Shown piece by piece: positions 17,202 through 26,043 of a stretch of 64,000 bases of DNA. Positions within the stretch are counted from its first letter, which is position 1; the number at the start of each line of letters is the position of its first letter. The translations under genes were made by a program, and so were the position numbers. Origin of the DNA: Pseudarthrobacter raffinosi (lineage in GTDB: Bacteria; Actinomycetota; Actinomycetes; Actinomycetales; Micrococcaceae); assembly GCF_023913735.1 (NCBI RefSeq), contig NZ_JAMXBH010000002.1, positions 1 through 64,000 on the forward strand. Reading direction: 5' to 3'. The notes under the pieces are model-generated. The model was not told the DNA's origin and did not search any database. It saw only the letters and a program-made list of their open reading frames with translations.

Positions 17202-18722
17202 ATGAACAACGCCAACAGCACGTCCCTCGGCCACTACGAGGTCTGGTTCCTCACCGGCAGCCAGCACCTCTACGGCGACGATGTCCTCAAGCAGGTCGCC
17301 GCCCAGTCGCAGGAGATTGCCGCAGCGCTGAACGCCTCCTCCGACGTTCCCGTCAAGGTGGTCTGGAAGCCGGTCCTCACTGATTCGGACGCCATCCGCC
17401 GCACCGCGCTGGAAGCGAACTCGGACGATTCAGTGATCGGTGTGACGGCGTGGATGCACACGTTCTCCCCGGCCAAGATGTGGATCCAGGGCCTGGACCT
17501 GCTGCGCAAGCCGCTTCTGCACCTGCACACGCAGGCAAATGTTGAGCTGCCCTGGGCGGACATCGACTTCGACTTCATGAACCTGAACCAGGCCGCCCAC
17601 GGCGACCGCGAGTTCGGCTACATCCAGTCCCGCCTCGGCATTCCCCGCAAGACCGTGGTGGGCCACGTGTCCAACCCGGAAGTCTCGCGCCAGGTGGGCG
17701 TGTGGCAGCGGGCGTCGGCCGGCTGGGCCGCGGTCCGGACCCTCAAGCTGACCCGCTTCGGTGACAACATGCGCAACGTCGCCGTCACCGAAGGCGACAA
17801 GATCGAAGCGGAGCTGCGCTTCGGCGTCTCCGTGAACACGTGGTCCGTCAACGAGCTCGCCGACGCCGTGCACGGCGCCGCAGAGTCCGACGTCGACGTC
17901 CTGGTTGCGGAATACGAGAGCCTCTACGAGGTGGTCCCGGAACTCCGCGCCGGGGGAGCGCGGCACGAGTCGCTGCGATACAGCGCCCGGATCGAACTGG
18001 GGCTGCGCAGCTTCCTTGAGGCCAACGGCTCCGCCGCGTTCACCACCTCCTTCGAAGACCTGGGCGAACTTCGCCAGCTGCCCGGCATGGCCGTGCAGCG
18101 GCTCATGGCCGACGGCTACGGCTTCGGCGCCGAAGGCGACTGGAAGACGGCCATTCTGGTCCGCGCCGCCAAGGTAATGGGCGCGGGCCTGCCCGGCGGC
18201 GCCTCCCTGATGGAGGACTACACGTACCACCTCGAGCCCGGCGCCGAGAAGATCCTGGGCGCGCACATGCTCGAGGTCTGCCCGTCGCTGACGGCCACAA
18301 AACCGCGCGTCGAGATCCACCCGCTCGGTATCGGCGGCAAGGAAGACCCGGTCCGGATGGTGTTCGACACCGACGCCGGCCCCGGTGTCGTGTTGGCGCT
18401 CTCGGACATGCGCGACCGATTCCGGCTCGTGGCGAACGCCGTCGACGTCGTGGACCTGGACGAGCCGCTGCCCAACCTGCCGGTGGCCCGGGCTCTCTGG
18501 TCGCCGAAACCCGACTTCGCCACGTCGGCCGCCGCGTGGCTCACCGCAGGCGCCGCGCACCATACGGTACTGTCCACGCAGGTGGGGCTGGACGTGTTCG
18601 AGGACTTCGCCGAAATTGCCAAGACCGAACTCCTCACCATCGATGAAGGCACCACCATCAAGCAGTTCAAGAAGGAACTCAACTGGAACGCCGCCTACTA
18701 CAAGCTGGCCGGCGGCCTGTGA
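17202..18722 (+). CDS. araA: L-arabinose isomerase
   Basis: Converts L-arabinose to L-ribulose using a divalent metal. Length 506 residues is normal. The N-terminus [13 protein letters not shown] is highly diagnostic. The active-site glutamates lie in [10 protein letters not shown] and [11 protein letters not shown], and a metal histidine in [10 protein letters not shown]. An AGGAG site precedes the ATG at 17202. Its TGA overlaps the GTG of the next gene. Confidence 0.97.
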   Translation: MNNANSTSLGHYEVWFLTGSQHLYGDDVLKQVAAQSQEIAAALNASSDVPVKVVWKPVLTDSDAIRRTALEANSDDSVIGVTAWMHTFSPAKMWIQGLDLLRKPLLHLHTQANVELPWADIDFDFMNLNQAAHGDREFGYIQSRLGIPRKTVVGHVSNPEVSRQVGVWQRASAGWAAVRTLKLTRFGDNMRNVAVTEGDKIEAELRFGVSVNTWSVNELADAVHGAAESDVDVLVAEYESLYEVVPELRAGGARHESLRYSARIELGLRSFLEANGSAAFTTSFEDLGELRQLPGMAVQRLMADGYGFGAEGDWKTAILVRAAKVMGAGLPGGASLMEDYTYHLEPGAEKILGAHMLEVCPSLTATKPRVEIHPLGIGGKEDPVRMVFDTDAGPGVVLALSDMRDRFRLVANAVDVVDLDEPLPNLPVARALWSPKPDFATSAAAWLTAGAAHHTVLSTQVGLDVFEDFAEIAKTELLTIDEGTTIKQFKKELNWNAAYYKLAGGL

Positions 18723-19621
18723 ACGGCGTCGAACTTCAGCTCGTCTCGCGGGACTACACCGCCTCCATTGTGCAGCGCGGCGGTGCCCTCAGGCGGCTGG
18801 CCTTCCAGGGCCGGGACCTGGTGGTGCCGTTCGACGCAGATGCGCCCATCCCGGACTACCGGGGGATCATCGCTGCGCCGTGGCCCAACCGGATCGCCGA
18901 TGGCACCTACCGGTTTGCCGGCGTCGAGCACCAACTGCCCATCAACGAACCGGAGCGGGGCACGGCACTGCACGGGTTCGCCTTCGACCTTTTGTGGACC
19001 GTTGAACGCAGCGCTGCCGACGCAATGAGCCTGTCCTGCGAGATCCCCGGGGCCCCAGGGTATCCGTTCCACCTTCGGCTCCACGTGGACTACAAGCTGG
19101 ACGACGCCGGGCTGCACACCACCGTCACGGCAAGCAACGCCGGCGACGAGGCGGCCCCTTACGGGGTTTGTCCGCACCCGTATCTGTTGGCGGGACCCGC
19201 ACCGTTGGATGAGTGGACGGTCGGGATCCCCGCGGGGTCTTTCCTCGAGGTCACGCCGGACAGGCTGCTTCCGGTCGCCACCCGGACGGTGGAGGGGCAT
19301 CAGTTCGACTTCCGGGCGCCGCGGGCAATCGGCGGCACGCAGATCGACCACGCCTTCACCGACCTTGAGTTCGACGACGGCGGCCGCGCCCAGCTGATCG
19401 CCAGGGACCCCGGCGGAAGCGGAGTGGGCATGGCCTGGGACCGGGCATGCCCCTGGCTGCAGGTACATACCGCAGACAAGCCCGCCCCCGCAGCGAACAG
19501 GCTGGGCCTGGCGGTTGAGCCGATGACGTGTCCACCGGACGCCTTCAACAGCGGCCAGGACCTCGCACAGCTGGAGCCGGGCAGCAGCCACCAGGCCGGC
19601 TGGAGCATCTTCGCCGCCTGA
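18719..19621 (+). CDS. Aldose 1-epimerase family protein
   Basis: A 300-residue galactose-mutarotase-like beta-sandwich protein, last gene of the arabinose operon. Family motifs include [24 protein letters not shown] with the conserved His, GVCPHPYLL with the second His, and [16 protein letters not shown] with the catalytic Glu. It starts with GTG overlapping the araA stop (GTGA). Interconversion of arabinose anomers to supply AraA is the likely job. The precise sugar is unknown. Confidence 0.9.
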   Translation: MNGVELQLVSRDYTASIVQRGGALRRLAFQGRDLVVPFDADAPIPDYRGIIAAPWPNRIADGTYRFAGVEHQLPINEPERGTALHGFAFDLLWTVERSAADAMSLSCEIPGAPGYPFHLRLHVDYKLDDAGLHTTVTASNAGDEAAPYGVCPHPYLLAGPAPLDEWTVGIPAGSFLEVTPDRLLPVATRTVEGHQFDFRAPRAIGGTQIDHAFTDLEFDDGGRAQLIARDPGGSGVGMAWDRACPWLQVHTADKPAPAANRLGLAVEPMTCPPDAFNSGQDLAQLEPGSSHQAGWSIFAA

Positions 19622-19661
19622 TGCCGCCTGATGCAGCGTGGTGGTGGCGTTGACACGCACA

Positions 19662-19702
19662 GAAGCGGCCGGTCCCGGCAGTCTGCCGGGGCCGGCCGCT
19701 TC
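19662..19702 (+). terminator. Strong hairpin after the arabinose operon
   Basis: GAAGCGGCCGG (19662-19672) pairs with CCGGCCGCTTC (19692-19702), and the sequence between adds an inner CCCGGCA/TGCCGGG stem. It begins 40 bases after the epimerase stop. No long T-run follows, as is usual in high-GC actinobacteria. Confidence 0.8.
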
Positions 19703-19717
19703 AGTGGACAAGCAGGT

Positions 19718-19757
19718 CAGTGCACAATCAAGCCAGTGCACAATCAAGCCAGTGCAC
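19718..19757. repeat. 16-bp tandem repeat
   Basis: CAGTGCACAATCAAGC occurs twice in exact tandem (19718-19733, 19734-19749), followed by the first eight bases of a third copy. It sits between the ara terminator and the rraA remnant. Half of each unit, GTGCAC, is itself palindromic. Confidence 0.85.
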
Positions 19758-19764
19758 GCGCACG

Positions 19765-19970
19765 TCAGTGCGCCAGCAGCGTCTCGAGCGGTTCTCCGGC
19801 CGCGATCCGTGCCAGCAGCTCCGGCTCGGCCGCATCGGAGGCGAGCGCCTGCTCCAGGACAGCTGCCGTCTCCCGCGGGGACAACACAATCTCGCCGTTA
19901 TCGTCGCCCAGCACCCAGTCGCCGGGGGCCACGTCAACGCCCCCGCATGTCACGGGAACGTTGACCGCAG
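19765..19970 (-). pseudogene. 3' fragment of an RraA-like gene
   Basis: The leftward frame ending at 19765 encodes about 68 residues, VNVPVTCGGVDVAPGDWVLGDDNG to PLETLLAH, which match the C-terminal third of RraA-like (HMG/CHA aldolase-like) proteins. The part carrying the GxxRD active-site motif is missing. At about 19966-19975 the sequence changes directly into the 3' part of a ridA-like gene, so an internal deletion probably fused the two. Confidence 0.7.
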
Positions 19971-19975
19971 ACCGA

Positions 19976-20311
19976 CGTGCGTGCCGGCTTGGCGTCGCCG
20001 AAGAACTCCGCATAGACGCGGTTGTACTCCTACAGCTGCCCCGGGTCGGTGAGGTAGGTGTTCACCTTGACTACCTGGGCCGGCCCGGATCCAGCGGCCT
20101 CCAGCACCGTGGTGAGGTTTCGGATTGTCTGGCGGACCTGTTCCTCGAACGTTTCGGGCTGGTGGTCCAGTTCCGTGATGGCGGGGATTTGGCCGGCCGT
20201 GAATACGAACCCGTTGGCCACCACTGCCTGGGAGAAGGGGCCGACGGCGGCCGCCCCGCCGGGGATCTCAGCGATCCGCCGAATGGTCCCCGCGGGGGAG
20301 GCTGCCGTCAC
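19976..20311 (-). pseudogene. RidA-family gene with an internal stop and lost 3' end
   Basis: From the GTG at 20311 (overlapping the stop of the MFS remnant as GTGA) the frame encodes a RidA/YjgF protein: GGAAAVGPFSQAVVANGFVFTAGQIPA, EEQVRQTIRNLTTVLEAAG, VVKVNTYLTDPGQL. A TAG at 20032-20030 then interrupts it, yet the same frame continues with family sequence EYNRVYAEFFGDAKPART before merging into the rraA fragment. Both a nonsense codon and a truncation are present, so this is a decaying gene. RidA proteins hydrolyse reactive enamines/imines. Confidence 0.75.
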
Positions 20312-20535
20312 TTCGCCGCCGCCTCGACGGGGGACTCGTCGACGGCGTCGATGTTGCCGTAGCGGGTCTCCGTCAGAATCACGAGCGCCCCGAGCGACAC
20401 CAGGGAGGCTCCCATGATGTACCAGGCGATGGACGAGCTCTGGTGCGTGACGCCCAGGAGCCAGGTGGCGATGAACGGTGTCGCGGCGCTGCCCAGGAGT
20501 CCTGAGAGCATGTACGCCACCGACACGGGGAGAGT
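20308..20535 (-). pseudogene. C-terminal fragment of an MFS (metabolite:H+ symporter-like) transporter
   Basis: About 73 residues, from YMLSGLLGSAATPFIATWLL through a last membrane segment WYIMGASLVSLGALVILTETRYG to a charged tail. They match the final two transmembrane helices of MHS-type MFS transporters. All upstream helices are missing. At about 20530-20537 the DNA passes straight into the truncated SWIM gene. Confidence 0.7.
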
Positions 20536-21599
20536 GCCACGGCAGCCGATTCAGCTTCGAGCGCTTGCAGAATGCTGCCGCCCTCTCCAAGGCTGGTTGC
20601 CATTCCCTGCGGCTTGGCAGGACTGCTGAGCATGGCCCGCTGTGGCCCGGATCCGGGGTACCGCGCCACGGTGACATCCAGCACCGCGCCCGCGAGCTGC
20701 GGCGTCGCCAGCGCCTCGCTCTGGGCAGCAAAATCGAGGACGACGACGACCGTTCCGTCGGGTGCGCGGAGCCAGGTCCGCTGCTGCTGGAGCCGCCCGT
20801 CGTCGCTGCGGTGGGCGCCGAGCACCAGCCACGGCCCATGCAGTGCCTCGGTGCCCTGAACGTCGGCGGCAGGCGTGGCCCAGCCGACGGCCACCCGGAG
20901 ATCCGCAAGCTCTTTGCCGCTCAAGGTGTCCCGCTTGCTCCAAGCCTTGGTCACTGCCCACCAGCGGCCCGCCCGCAGCAGCAGGTGATCTGCCCAATCG
21001 GTCCGTGCGTGCACATCCGATCCCATTGTCCGTACCTGTTCAGCCAAACCCGGGAGCTGGGCGTCGACGAGCCGTGCTGCCACTCCGTCCCACCAGGCAT
21101 ACGGCTGGGTGCGGGCAGTTGCCAAGCTTGTCCGCACCAGATCAGTCAGCCACCGGGCAAAGTCGTCCATCCCGGCATCCATCAGAGCTATTCGGTCGGC
21201 CAGCCGCTTGGCCTGGGCCGCCGGATGCACCGGCTGGTCAGGCTGGCGCCGCTCCCTTACGGTGGCCCGTTCCGCCCGCTGGGCCGCCCATTCCTGGGCG
21301 AAATCAGCGGTCTTCGCCCCGGCGTCGGCCGCTTCGCCGCGAGACCACAGAAGCAGCAGCGCCAGCGCGTGCTTGCAGGGAAACTTCCGGCTGGGGCAGG
21401 AACATCTGTAGGCAGGCGCGGCAGTATCCACGCTCACCTGGGGGGGAATCTTGCCGCTGCCTTGGCACTTGCCCCAGACCAGGACATCGTTGCTGCCTGT
21501 ATCGGACCATGGACCCTGACGTGCCAGCTTACGGGCGGCTGCCAGGGAGGATGCGTCGGGAGCGGCGTTGATAACCCGCTCCTCGCTCCAACGCCCCAT
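20535..21599 (-). pseudogene. SWIM zinc-finger protein, 3'-truncated
   Basis: From the ATG at 21599 about 355 residues match bacterial SWIM-domain proteins: MGRWSEERVINAAPDASSLA, then the CxCxnCxH finger YRCSCPSRKFPCKHALALLLLW near residues 62-83. The family normally continues about another 100 residues. Here the frame runs past LEAESAAVA into unrelated sequence that is really the MFS fragment in another frame. It may still yield a protein with an artificial tail. SWIM proteins bind DNA or proteins, and the function of this group is unknown. Confidence 0.7.
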
Positions 21600-21976
21600 G
21601 AAGCACATTGTGCCCGATGCCACAGGAAGCGTAAGCGAGGCGGCGCGGCGTGGCGGCGGTGCGGGGGGCGGCAACCCGCGTTCCGGCCGGATCCGAAGCA
21701 AGATTGCCGGAATCTTGACCCAAACCGGCATGCTGGTGCACCCATTGCCGTTTAGGGTGGGCCCAATGGTTCAGGCGGCCGGATCAAAATCACCAGCGTT
21801 CGGAGCGCACTAAGTGGCCCAGAAAACGAAATCCTGCCTTCACCTTGGAGCGAAAAAGTGGACGACAAACCAGGCACCGCCGCGGGACACGAGGAAGATC
21901 ACAATTGTCCGACGAGCCGAAGGCCAGGCCCCCTCTCTATGGCAATTACCAGGATCTGTGGCCCTAAACCGTCGGC
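21600..21976. other. Gap between SWIM remnant and rsgA
   Basis: No convincing gene in these 377 bases. The only protein-like stretch is a short rightward frame from GTG 21858 (VDDKPGTAAGHEEDH) that continues, after a one-base shift near 21905, as LSDEPKARPPLYGNYQDLWP to a TAA at about 21965. It may be a frameshifted small gene or the start of a lost one. Confidence 0.3.
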
Positions 21977-23167
21977 TCAGCGCCGCTTGCGTTTGGACCG
22001 TTGGTCCTCCCGCCGCTCGGAACTGTCACGCTCTGCGGAACGCTGCGATTTCCCTGCCACCACCACCCTCTGGTGCCACTCGCGCTGGTAGGCCCGGCGG
22101 GCGGCGGCATCTGTGCGCCGGGCCAGGGCGGCGAGTTCGCGCTGGAGTTTGCCGTAGCTCAGCCAGCGGCGCTCATCGAGTGTCCCGTCCGCCAAAGCCG
22201 CCTGCACGGCGCAGCCGGGCTCCTGCTGGTGGGCGCAGTTGGAGAACCGGCACAGGCCGGCGAGTTCCTCTACGTCCCCGAACATCTCGCCTAGGCCTTC
22301 ATCGGCGTCGAACAGGCCGAATCCCCGGACGCCCGGAGTGTCCATGAGGACGGCTCCGTTAGGCAGCGGCACGAGTTCGCGCGACGTGGTGGTGTGCTTG
22401 CCTTTGAAGTCGCCGGAGCGGACCTCGCGAGTGTGCTGGACCGCGCGTCCCGCCAGCGCGTTGATGAGCGTGGACTTGCCGGCGCCCGACGGGCCGAGGA
22501 GGACCAGCGTGCCGTGCGGCGGCAAGTGCTCCAGCAGCGCATCGATCCCGTCGCCGTTCTCGGCTGACGTGGTGACCACGTCCACGCCCGCCGCCTGCAG
22601 GATGACCTTCCCGACGACGTCGTCCGCTATGTCCGCAAGGTCGGCTTTGGTGATGATCACCAGCGGAACCGCGCCGGAATCCCAGGCTGCAACGAGCGTG
22701 CGTTCGAGGCGGTTGTGCGTGAGCGGCCGGTCCACCGGGACCACCACACCCACCACATCCATGTTCGCGGCCAGCACCTGCGCCTCCGATGAATCTTCAA
22801 AGGCGCGCTTCCGGCTGAGCTCAGACCGGCGCGGGAGGATCCCGGTGATCTGGCGGCCACCCGCGCGGTTGGGCCCGATCCAGACCCAGTCGCCGGTGAC
22901 CGGAACGCCGGCGTCGAGCGGGTACGGCAGGTGGAGAAGTTCGCCGCCAACGGCTGTGAGCACGAGGTTGCGGTCCAGGCGCACCACCCGTCCGCGCTCG
23001 CTGTGTTGGTTCGCTGGGTGGCGGGTCCGGTGTTGGGGTTGGTGGGCGTCAAAATAACCGGCGACGGCCGGGGAGTAGCCGTACGTTGTGGGCCCTTCGG
23101 GGCCGGGGATCGAGTCGGAGGTTGAAGGGGAGTAGCTGTCCAGGCTGGTGCCTGAGGAATTATTCAA
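21977..23167 (-). CDS. rsgA: Ribosome small subunit-dependent GTPase A
   Basis: Circularly permuted GTPase that helps mature the 30S subunit. An OB-like N-terminal domain (VVRLDRNLVLTAVGG) is followed by G4 ITKADL, G1 LLGPSGAGKST, G3 MDTPGVRGFG and the C-terminal zinc motif CRFSNCAHQQEPGC. The tail is very basic (RSKRKRR). The 396-residue length is normal. The frame opens with TTG at 23167, six bases after GAGGA. This favours the TTG over any ATG further in, because the next in-frame candidates lie inside the OB domain. Confidence 0.9.
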   Translation of the reverse strand: MNNSSGTSLDSYSPSTSDSIPGPEGPTTYGYSPAVAGYFDAHQPQHRTRHPANQHSERGRVVRLDRNLVLTAVGGELLHLPYPLDAGVPVTGDWVWIGPNRAGGRQITGILPRRSELSRKRAFEDSSEAQVLAANMDVVGVVVPVDRPLTHNRLERTLVAAWDSGAVPLVIITKADLADIADDVVGKVILQAAGVDVVTTSAENGDGIDALLEHLPPHGTLVLLGPSGAGKSTLINALAGRAVQHTREVRSGDFKGKHTTTSRELVPLPNGAVLMDTPGVRGFGLFDADEGLGEMFGDVEELAGLCRFSNCAHQQEPGCAVQAALADGTLDERRWLSYGKLQRELAALARRTDAAARRAYQREWHQRVVVAGKSQRSAERDSSERREDQRSKRKRR

Positions 23168-23251
23168 GGTGAGTCCTCGGGAGAGGTCTCCAGACTCCGG
23201 AATCAGCGCAGCCCTGCAGCCATTAGGCCTGTCCGTTGGTGTGTTGCGCGC

Positions 23252-23332
23252 TTACGCCGGGCCGATGCTGGAGACGGTGGTGATTGGATTGATGCGTGTG
23301 GGGCGCTCTGGGCGCGGGACCGTAGCAGTCAT
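23252..23332 (-). CDS. Possible 26-residue leader peptide upstream of rsgA
   Basis: A short leftward frame from ATG 23332 to TAA 23252 is preceded by a strong site GGAGG (eight bases before the ATG). It encodes a Pro/Arg-rich N-terminal half (MTATVPRPERPTR) and an uncharged C-terminal half. It ends 85 bases before the rsgA TTG start. A well-initiated tiny frame before a weak start resembles leader-peptide control, but it could also be a chance frame. No attenuator hairpin was proven. Confidence 0.35.
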   Translation of the reverse strand: MTATVPRPERPTRINPITTVSSIGPA

Positions 23333-23456
23333 CAAAACCACCTCCGTTTCTCTCCAGATGTCCGGATGCTGTCACGGACTCTCGGCTCTGAGTTTAGCTG
23401 CCCGGGGTTGGGTTGAATAGGGAAGCTTCCGCTTCGTCCGGCCGCACCGGTTCCCA

Positions 23457-23996
23457 TCAGCCGGTGGGGCCGGTCAGTTGATAGTTCAGCAGCACGATGC
23501 CGGACGGAAAGGAGCGGCACTCCCGGAGCGCAAGCTTTTTCCATTCGCTGATCCTGCCGAAGAAGGGCACTCCGCCGCCGAGGATGACCGGCACGACGGC
23601 GACGCCCAGTTCGTCCAGCAGGCCCAACTCGATGAATTCAGTGATGAGCTGACCGCCGCCGAACACGCAAATGTCCTTCTCCTCAGGGATGGCGGGCTTT
23701 ATCCGGGCGACAAGATCGCGCAAATCTCCGGAGTGCAGGTGCGTGTTCCGTCCCGTGGCCAGAGTTTCATCGTGGGAGAGGACATACGTTGGAACCGCGG
23801 AGCCCCGGCCGCCCATTGCCGCCATTTCCCGGTATGTATTGGCACCCACGACATAGGCTCCGGTTCTGCGCTCAGTTGCCTCGCATCCGTAGTCCTCGTT
23901 CTTGGCCATGGCATCGTTCAGCCATGACAGGTCCCCGCTCTCTGAACGGATGTAGCCGTCGAGGCTGACCGCCATGCCGCCAAACATAGTGCCCAT
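23457..23996 (-). CDS. Dihydrofolate reductase (RibD-C) family protein
   Basis: A 179-residue protein of the broad DHFR/RibD C-terminal fold. It shows GGMAVSLDGYIRSESGDLSWL, VVGANTYREMA, ICVFGGGQLITEFIELGLLDELGVAVVPVILGGG and a closing strand. The GGGQL loop is the NADPH-binding signature. The true substrate of these small reductases is generally unknown, and true folate reductase function is unlikely. The start is taken at ATG 23996; an ATG three codons later is equally possible, and neither has an obvious ribosome site. Confidence 0.8.
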   Translation of the reverse strand: MGTMFGGMAVSLDGYIRSESGDLSWLNDAMAKNEDYGCEATERRTGAYVVGANTYREMAAMGGRGSAVPTYVLSHDETLATGRNTHLHSGDLRDLVARIKPAIPEEKDICVFGGGQLITEFIELGLLDELGVAVVPVILGGGVPFFGRISEWKKLALRECRSFPSGIVLLNYQLTGPTG

Positions 23997-24222
23997 AGTC
24001 GCGACGCTATCCAGCGCCGATGTCACGGTCAAGACCACCACTTCGCTAGCCGAAAACGCCGGCTGGCGCACCTCCGGTGGCGGCCTATTTGTGGATTCCG
24101 ATGCCGCGGGTTTTGCCGCCCACCGCGAATATGAACACATCGAGCGGATCGGGGCTGCACAGATCATTTCGCGGCTGGAGCGCAGGACCATCCAAACGTT
24201 CGAGGTTACGGCGGACGCCTAG
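23974..24222 (+). CDS. Hypothetical small ORF overlapping the dfr-like 5' end
   Basis: A rightward frame of 82 codons whose last 60 (LAENAGWRTSGGGLFVDSDA to EVTADA) have coherent codon use and a protein-like helical pattern (HREYEHIERIGAAQIISRLERRTI). Its first 8 codons overlap the start of the leftward reductase gene, and no ribosome site is seen. No family is recognised. It may be the tail of a lost gene. Confidence 0.25.
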   Translation: MPPNIVPIVATLSSADVTVKTTTSLAENAGWRTSGGGLFVDSDAAGFAAHREYEHIERIGAAQIISRLERRTIQTFEVTADA

Positions 24223-24227
24223 GTTTA

Positions 24228-24812
24228 TCAGCCCCGGGCTGCAGCCACTACGCGCTCGCCGTTGAAGTATTCGAGGTGCCAGCCCTCGGTGGCATGGTAG
24301 AGGGCAAGGTTCAGCACCGCGTTGTCGATCCTGTGCAATGTGCGGCCGATGGCGCGGTTAAGGCTCACCCGGAGGAGTGTGCCGTGTGCGACCACAAGGA
24401 CGCGGCGGGCGGGGAATTCTTCGGCTAGTGCTTCCAGTGCACCCAACCCGCGCGCAGCCGCGTCTTCCTCGCTTTCGGCGCCGCGGTAGCCACCGGGTAT
24501 GCGCAGGGCCTCCAGCTCGGGGCCGGCCTGCAACCCCTCTGCCGGTCCGAAGCTGCGTTCGGCGAGCGCCGGAATGTGCCGCGTAACGCTCAGCCCCAGC
24601 CCGTCCGCAATCACGCTGGCGGTTTCCGCGGCACGGCTAAGCGGCGAGGACACGATCGCATCCCACTCGTAGTCTGACAGGACGTCGACGGCGTCGCGCG
24701 CCTGGCCGCGGCCGACGTCGTTCAGCGGAATGTCGGTGGCTCCCTGGAGCCGACGCTGCGCATTCCAGTCTGTCTGGCCATGGCGGATCAGGGCGAAGGT
24801 CGTAAGGGTCAT
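24228..24812 (-). CDS. Histidine phosphatase family protein
   Basis: A 194-residue phosphoglycerate-mutase-like enzyme. The phosphorylated histidine H11 is in LIRHGQTDWN, the second histidine in VVAHGTLLRV, and LQGATDIPLNDVGRGQA with VSSPLSRAAETA are typical of the branch. Likely a broad-specificity sugar phosphatase or cofactor-independent mutase relative. The substrate cannot be told. Confidence 0.88.
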   Translation of the reverse strand: MTLTTFALIRHGQTDWNAQRRLQGATDIPLNDVGRGQARDAVDVLSDYEWDAIVSSPLSRAAETASVIADGLGLSVTRHIPALAERSFGPAEGLQAGPELEALRIPGGYRGAESEEDAAARGLGALEALAEEFPARRVLVVAHGTLLRVSLNRAIGRTLHRIDNAVLNLALYHATEGWHLEYFNGERVVAAARG

Positions 24813-24875
24813 GCTGTCTATTCTGCCCTGACGGCGGGCTCGGTCCGGGCGGCCGCGAAGATTAGGGCAACCTTT

Positions 24876-25691
24876 CTAGGCCCAAGGGTCCGGTCCGGCG
24901 TTGCGGTCGATGAAGTCCAGGACAGCCGGATGGGCGGGATCAATAAGATGCCCGCCCGGGACCAGAACCGTATGGGTAAAGGGCAACGCACCCGACAACC
25001 TTGCGTTCACGGACCGGCAGGCCTCGGGGGAGTCCTCGGCGGAGACGATCAGGGCGGGCCGGCGGATCCCGGCGAGTTGCTCCTCGTTCAGTTCCAATGC
25101 ATCGTCGCTGAGATCTAGGCCGTGGCCGTTGATTTCGGCCAGGACAGCGTGGCTCGTGCCGGCAAACATCTGTTTGAGCCCGGGGGGAAACGACTCCCAC
25201 GTCGCGTCCCCCAGGGCTTCCCGGATCACAATCTCGGCGGCAAGCCCGGGCTGACCGTCCGTGCGCTCAAGCACACGGCGGCGCAGGCCGCGGGCCCAGG
25301 CGTCGGCATCCGGAGCGATGGTGAACAACGCCGGTTCCAATAGGACCAGCGCTTTGACTTTGTCCGGGAAACGGCGGGCAAGTTCGACGGCGATCAGGCC
25401 GCCTGTGCTGCGGCCGATCACGATTGCCGGCCCGGCATGGAGCGCCGCCAGGACTGCCGCTGCGTCGTCGACATGATCCACCAGGTCCAAGGTCGCGAAC
25501 GGCCGCGGCGGGGCACTGCGGTGGAAACCCCTGCGGTCGTAGATGATGCAGCGGCCATGCCGGGCGAGTTCGGTTGCGGCGTCCGCCCACATCACAGCCG
25601 AACTGGGTGTTCCGTGCACGCCTAGTATTGGCGTCCCTTGGCCGCTCTCTTCGTAGTAGAGATCAACACCGTTGACGCTGAGGTGGGGCAT
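24876..25691 (-). CDS. Alpha/beta hydrolase
   Basis: A 271-residue alpha/beta-fold hydrolase. It has the oxyanion segment GVHGTPSS, DRRGFHRS, the nucleophile elbow GRSTGG with S95, an acid in LIVSAEDSPEA and the histidine in VPGGHLIDP. Most similar in layout to the YcjY/menaquinone-like esterase branch. The substrate is unknown. It lies in a leftward row of unrelated single genes. Confidence 0.85.
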   Translation of the reverse strand: MPHLSVNGVDLYYEESGQGTPILGVHGTPSSAVMWADAATELARHGRCIIYDRRGFHRSAPPRPFATLDLVDHVDDAAAVLAALHAGPAIVIGRSTGGLIAVELARRFPDKVKALVLLEPALFTIAPDADAWARGLRRRVLERTDGQPGLAAEIVIREALGDATWESFPPGLKQMFAGTSHAVLAEINGHGLDLSDDALELNEEQLAGIRRPALIVSAEDSPEACRSVNARLSGALPFTHTVLVPGGHLIDPAHPAVLDFIDRNAGPDPWA

Positions 25692-25738
25692 GTCGTCAGC
25701 CTGGAGTTCGCGCGCTCACCGCAGGACACCACCCGGGC

Positions 25739-25969
25739 TCAGGGGCCCGGCCAGTGTTCTCGGTCGAATCCATAGGGGTTGGGAGCAGCGTTCCGCTCAG
25801 CCGCTGCGGCGGGGCCGTTCCGTTCGTCGTCGTGATGAGGTGGCGGGGCGTGCGGGTCCGAAGCCTGCTTCAAGGGCACGCGGGGCGCGGTCTCTACGGG
25901 TGCATCTTCGGCCAAGGGGAACCTCACAGACACAGAAGGTTGGCCCGCTGCTTGAACCGATAGAGGCAT
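25739..25969 (-). CDS. Small hypothetical protein
   Basis: A 76-residue, proline- and alanine-rich, probably disordered protein ending in NPYGFDREHWPGP, which looks conserved rather than random. The ATG at 25969 is chosen because upstream codons lie opposite the 5' end of the exonuclease gene. No domain or signal peptide is seen. Confidence 0.4.
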   Translation of the reverse strand: MPLSVQAAGQPSVSVRFPLAEDAPVETAPRVPLKQASDPHAPPPHHDDERNGPAAAAERNAAPNPYGFDREHWPGP

Positions 25970-26043
25970 CCTAACCCCAAGGGAGCGTTCTGTCGCTGGT
26001 AAATGCTCGTAGCCCGGCAGCTGCTTCCGTGTCAGGATCAGGT

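Noticed and set aside
17430..18563. 377-codon frame antisense to araA
   Set aside because: araA on the other strand is unambiguous, and the frame has no ribosome site or domain.
19631..20362. 243-codon + strand frame over the scar zone
   Set aside because: Antisense to the rraA and ridA remnants, which carry family motifs.
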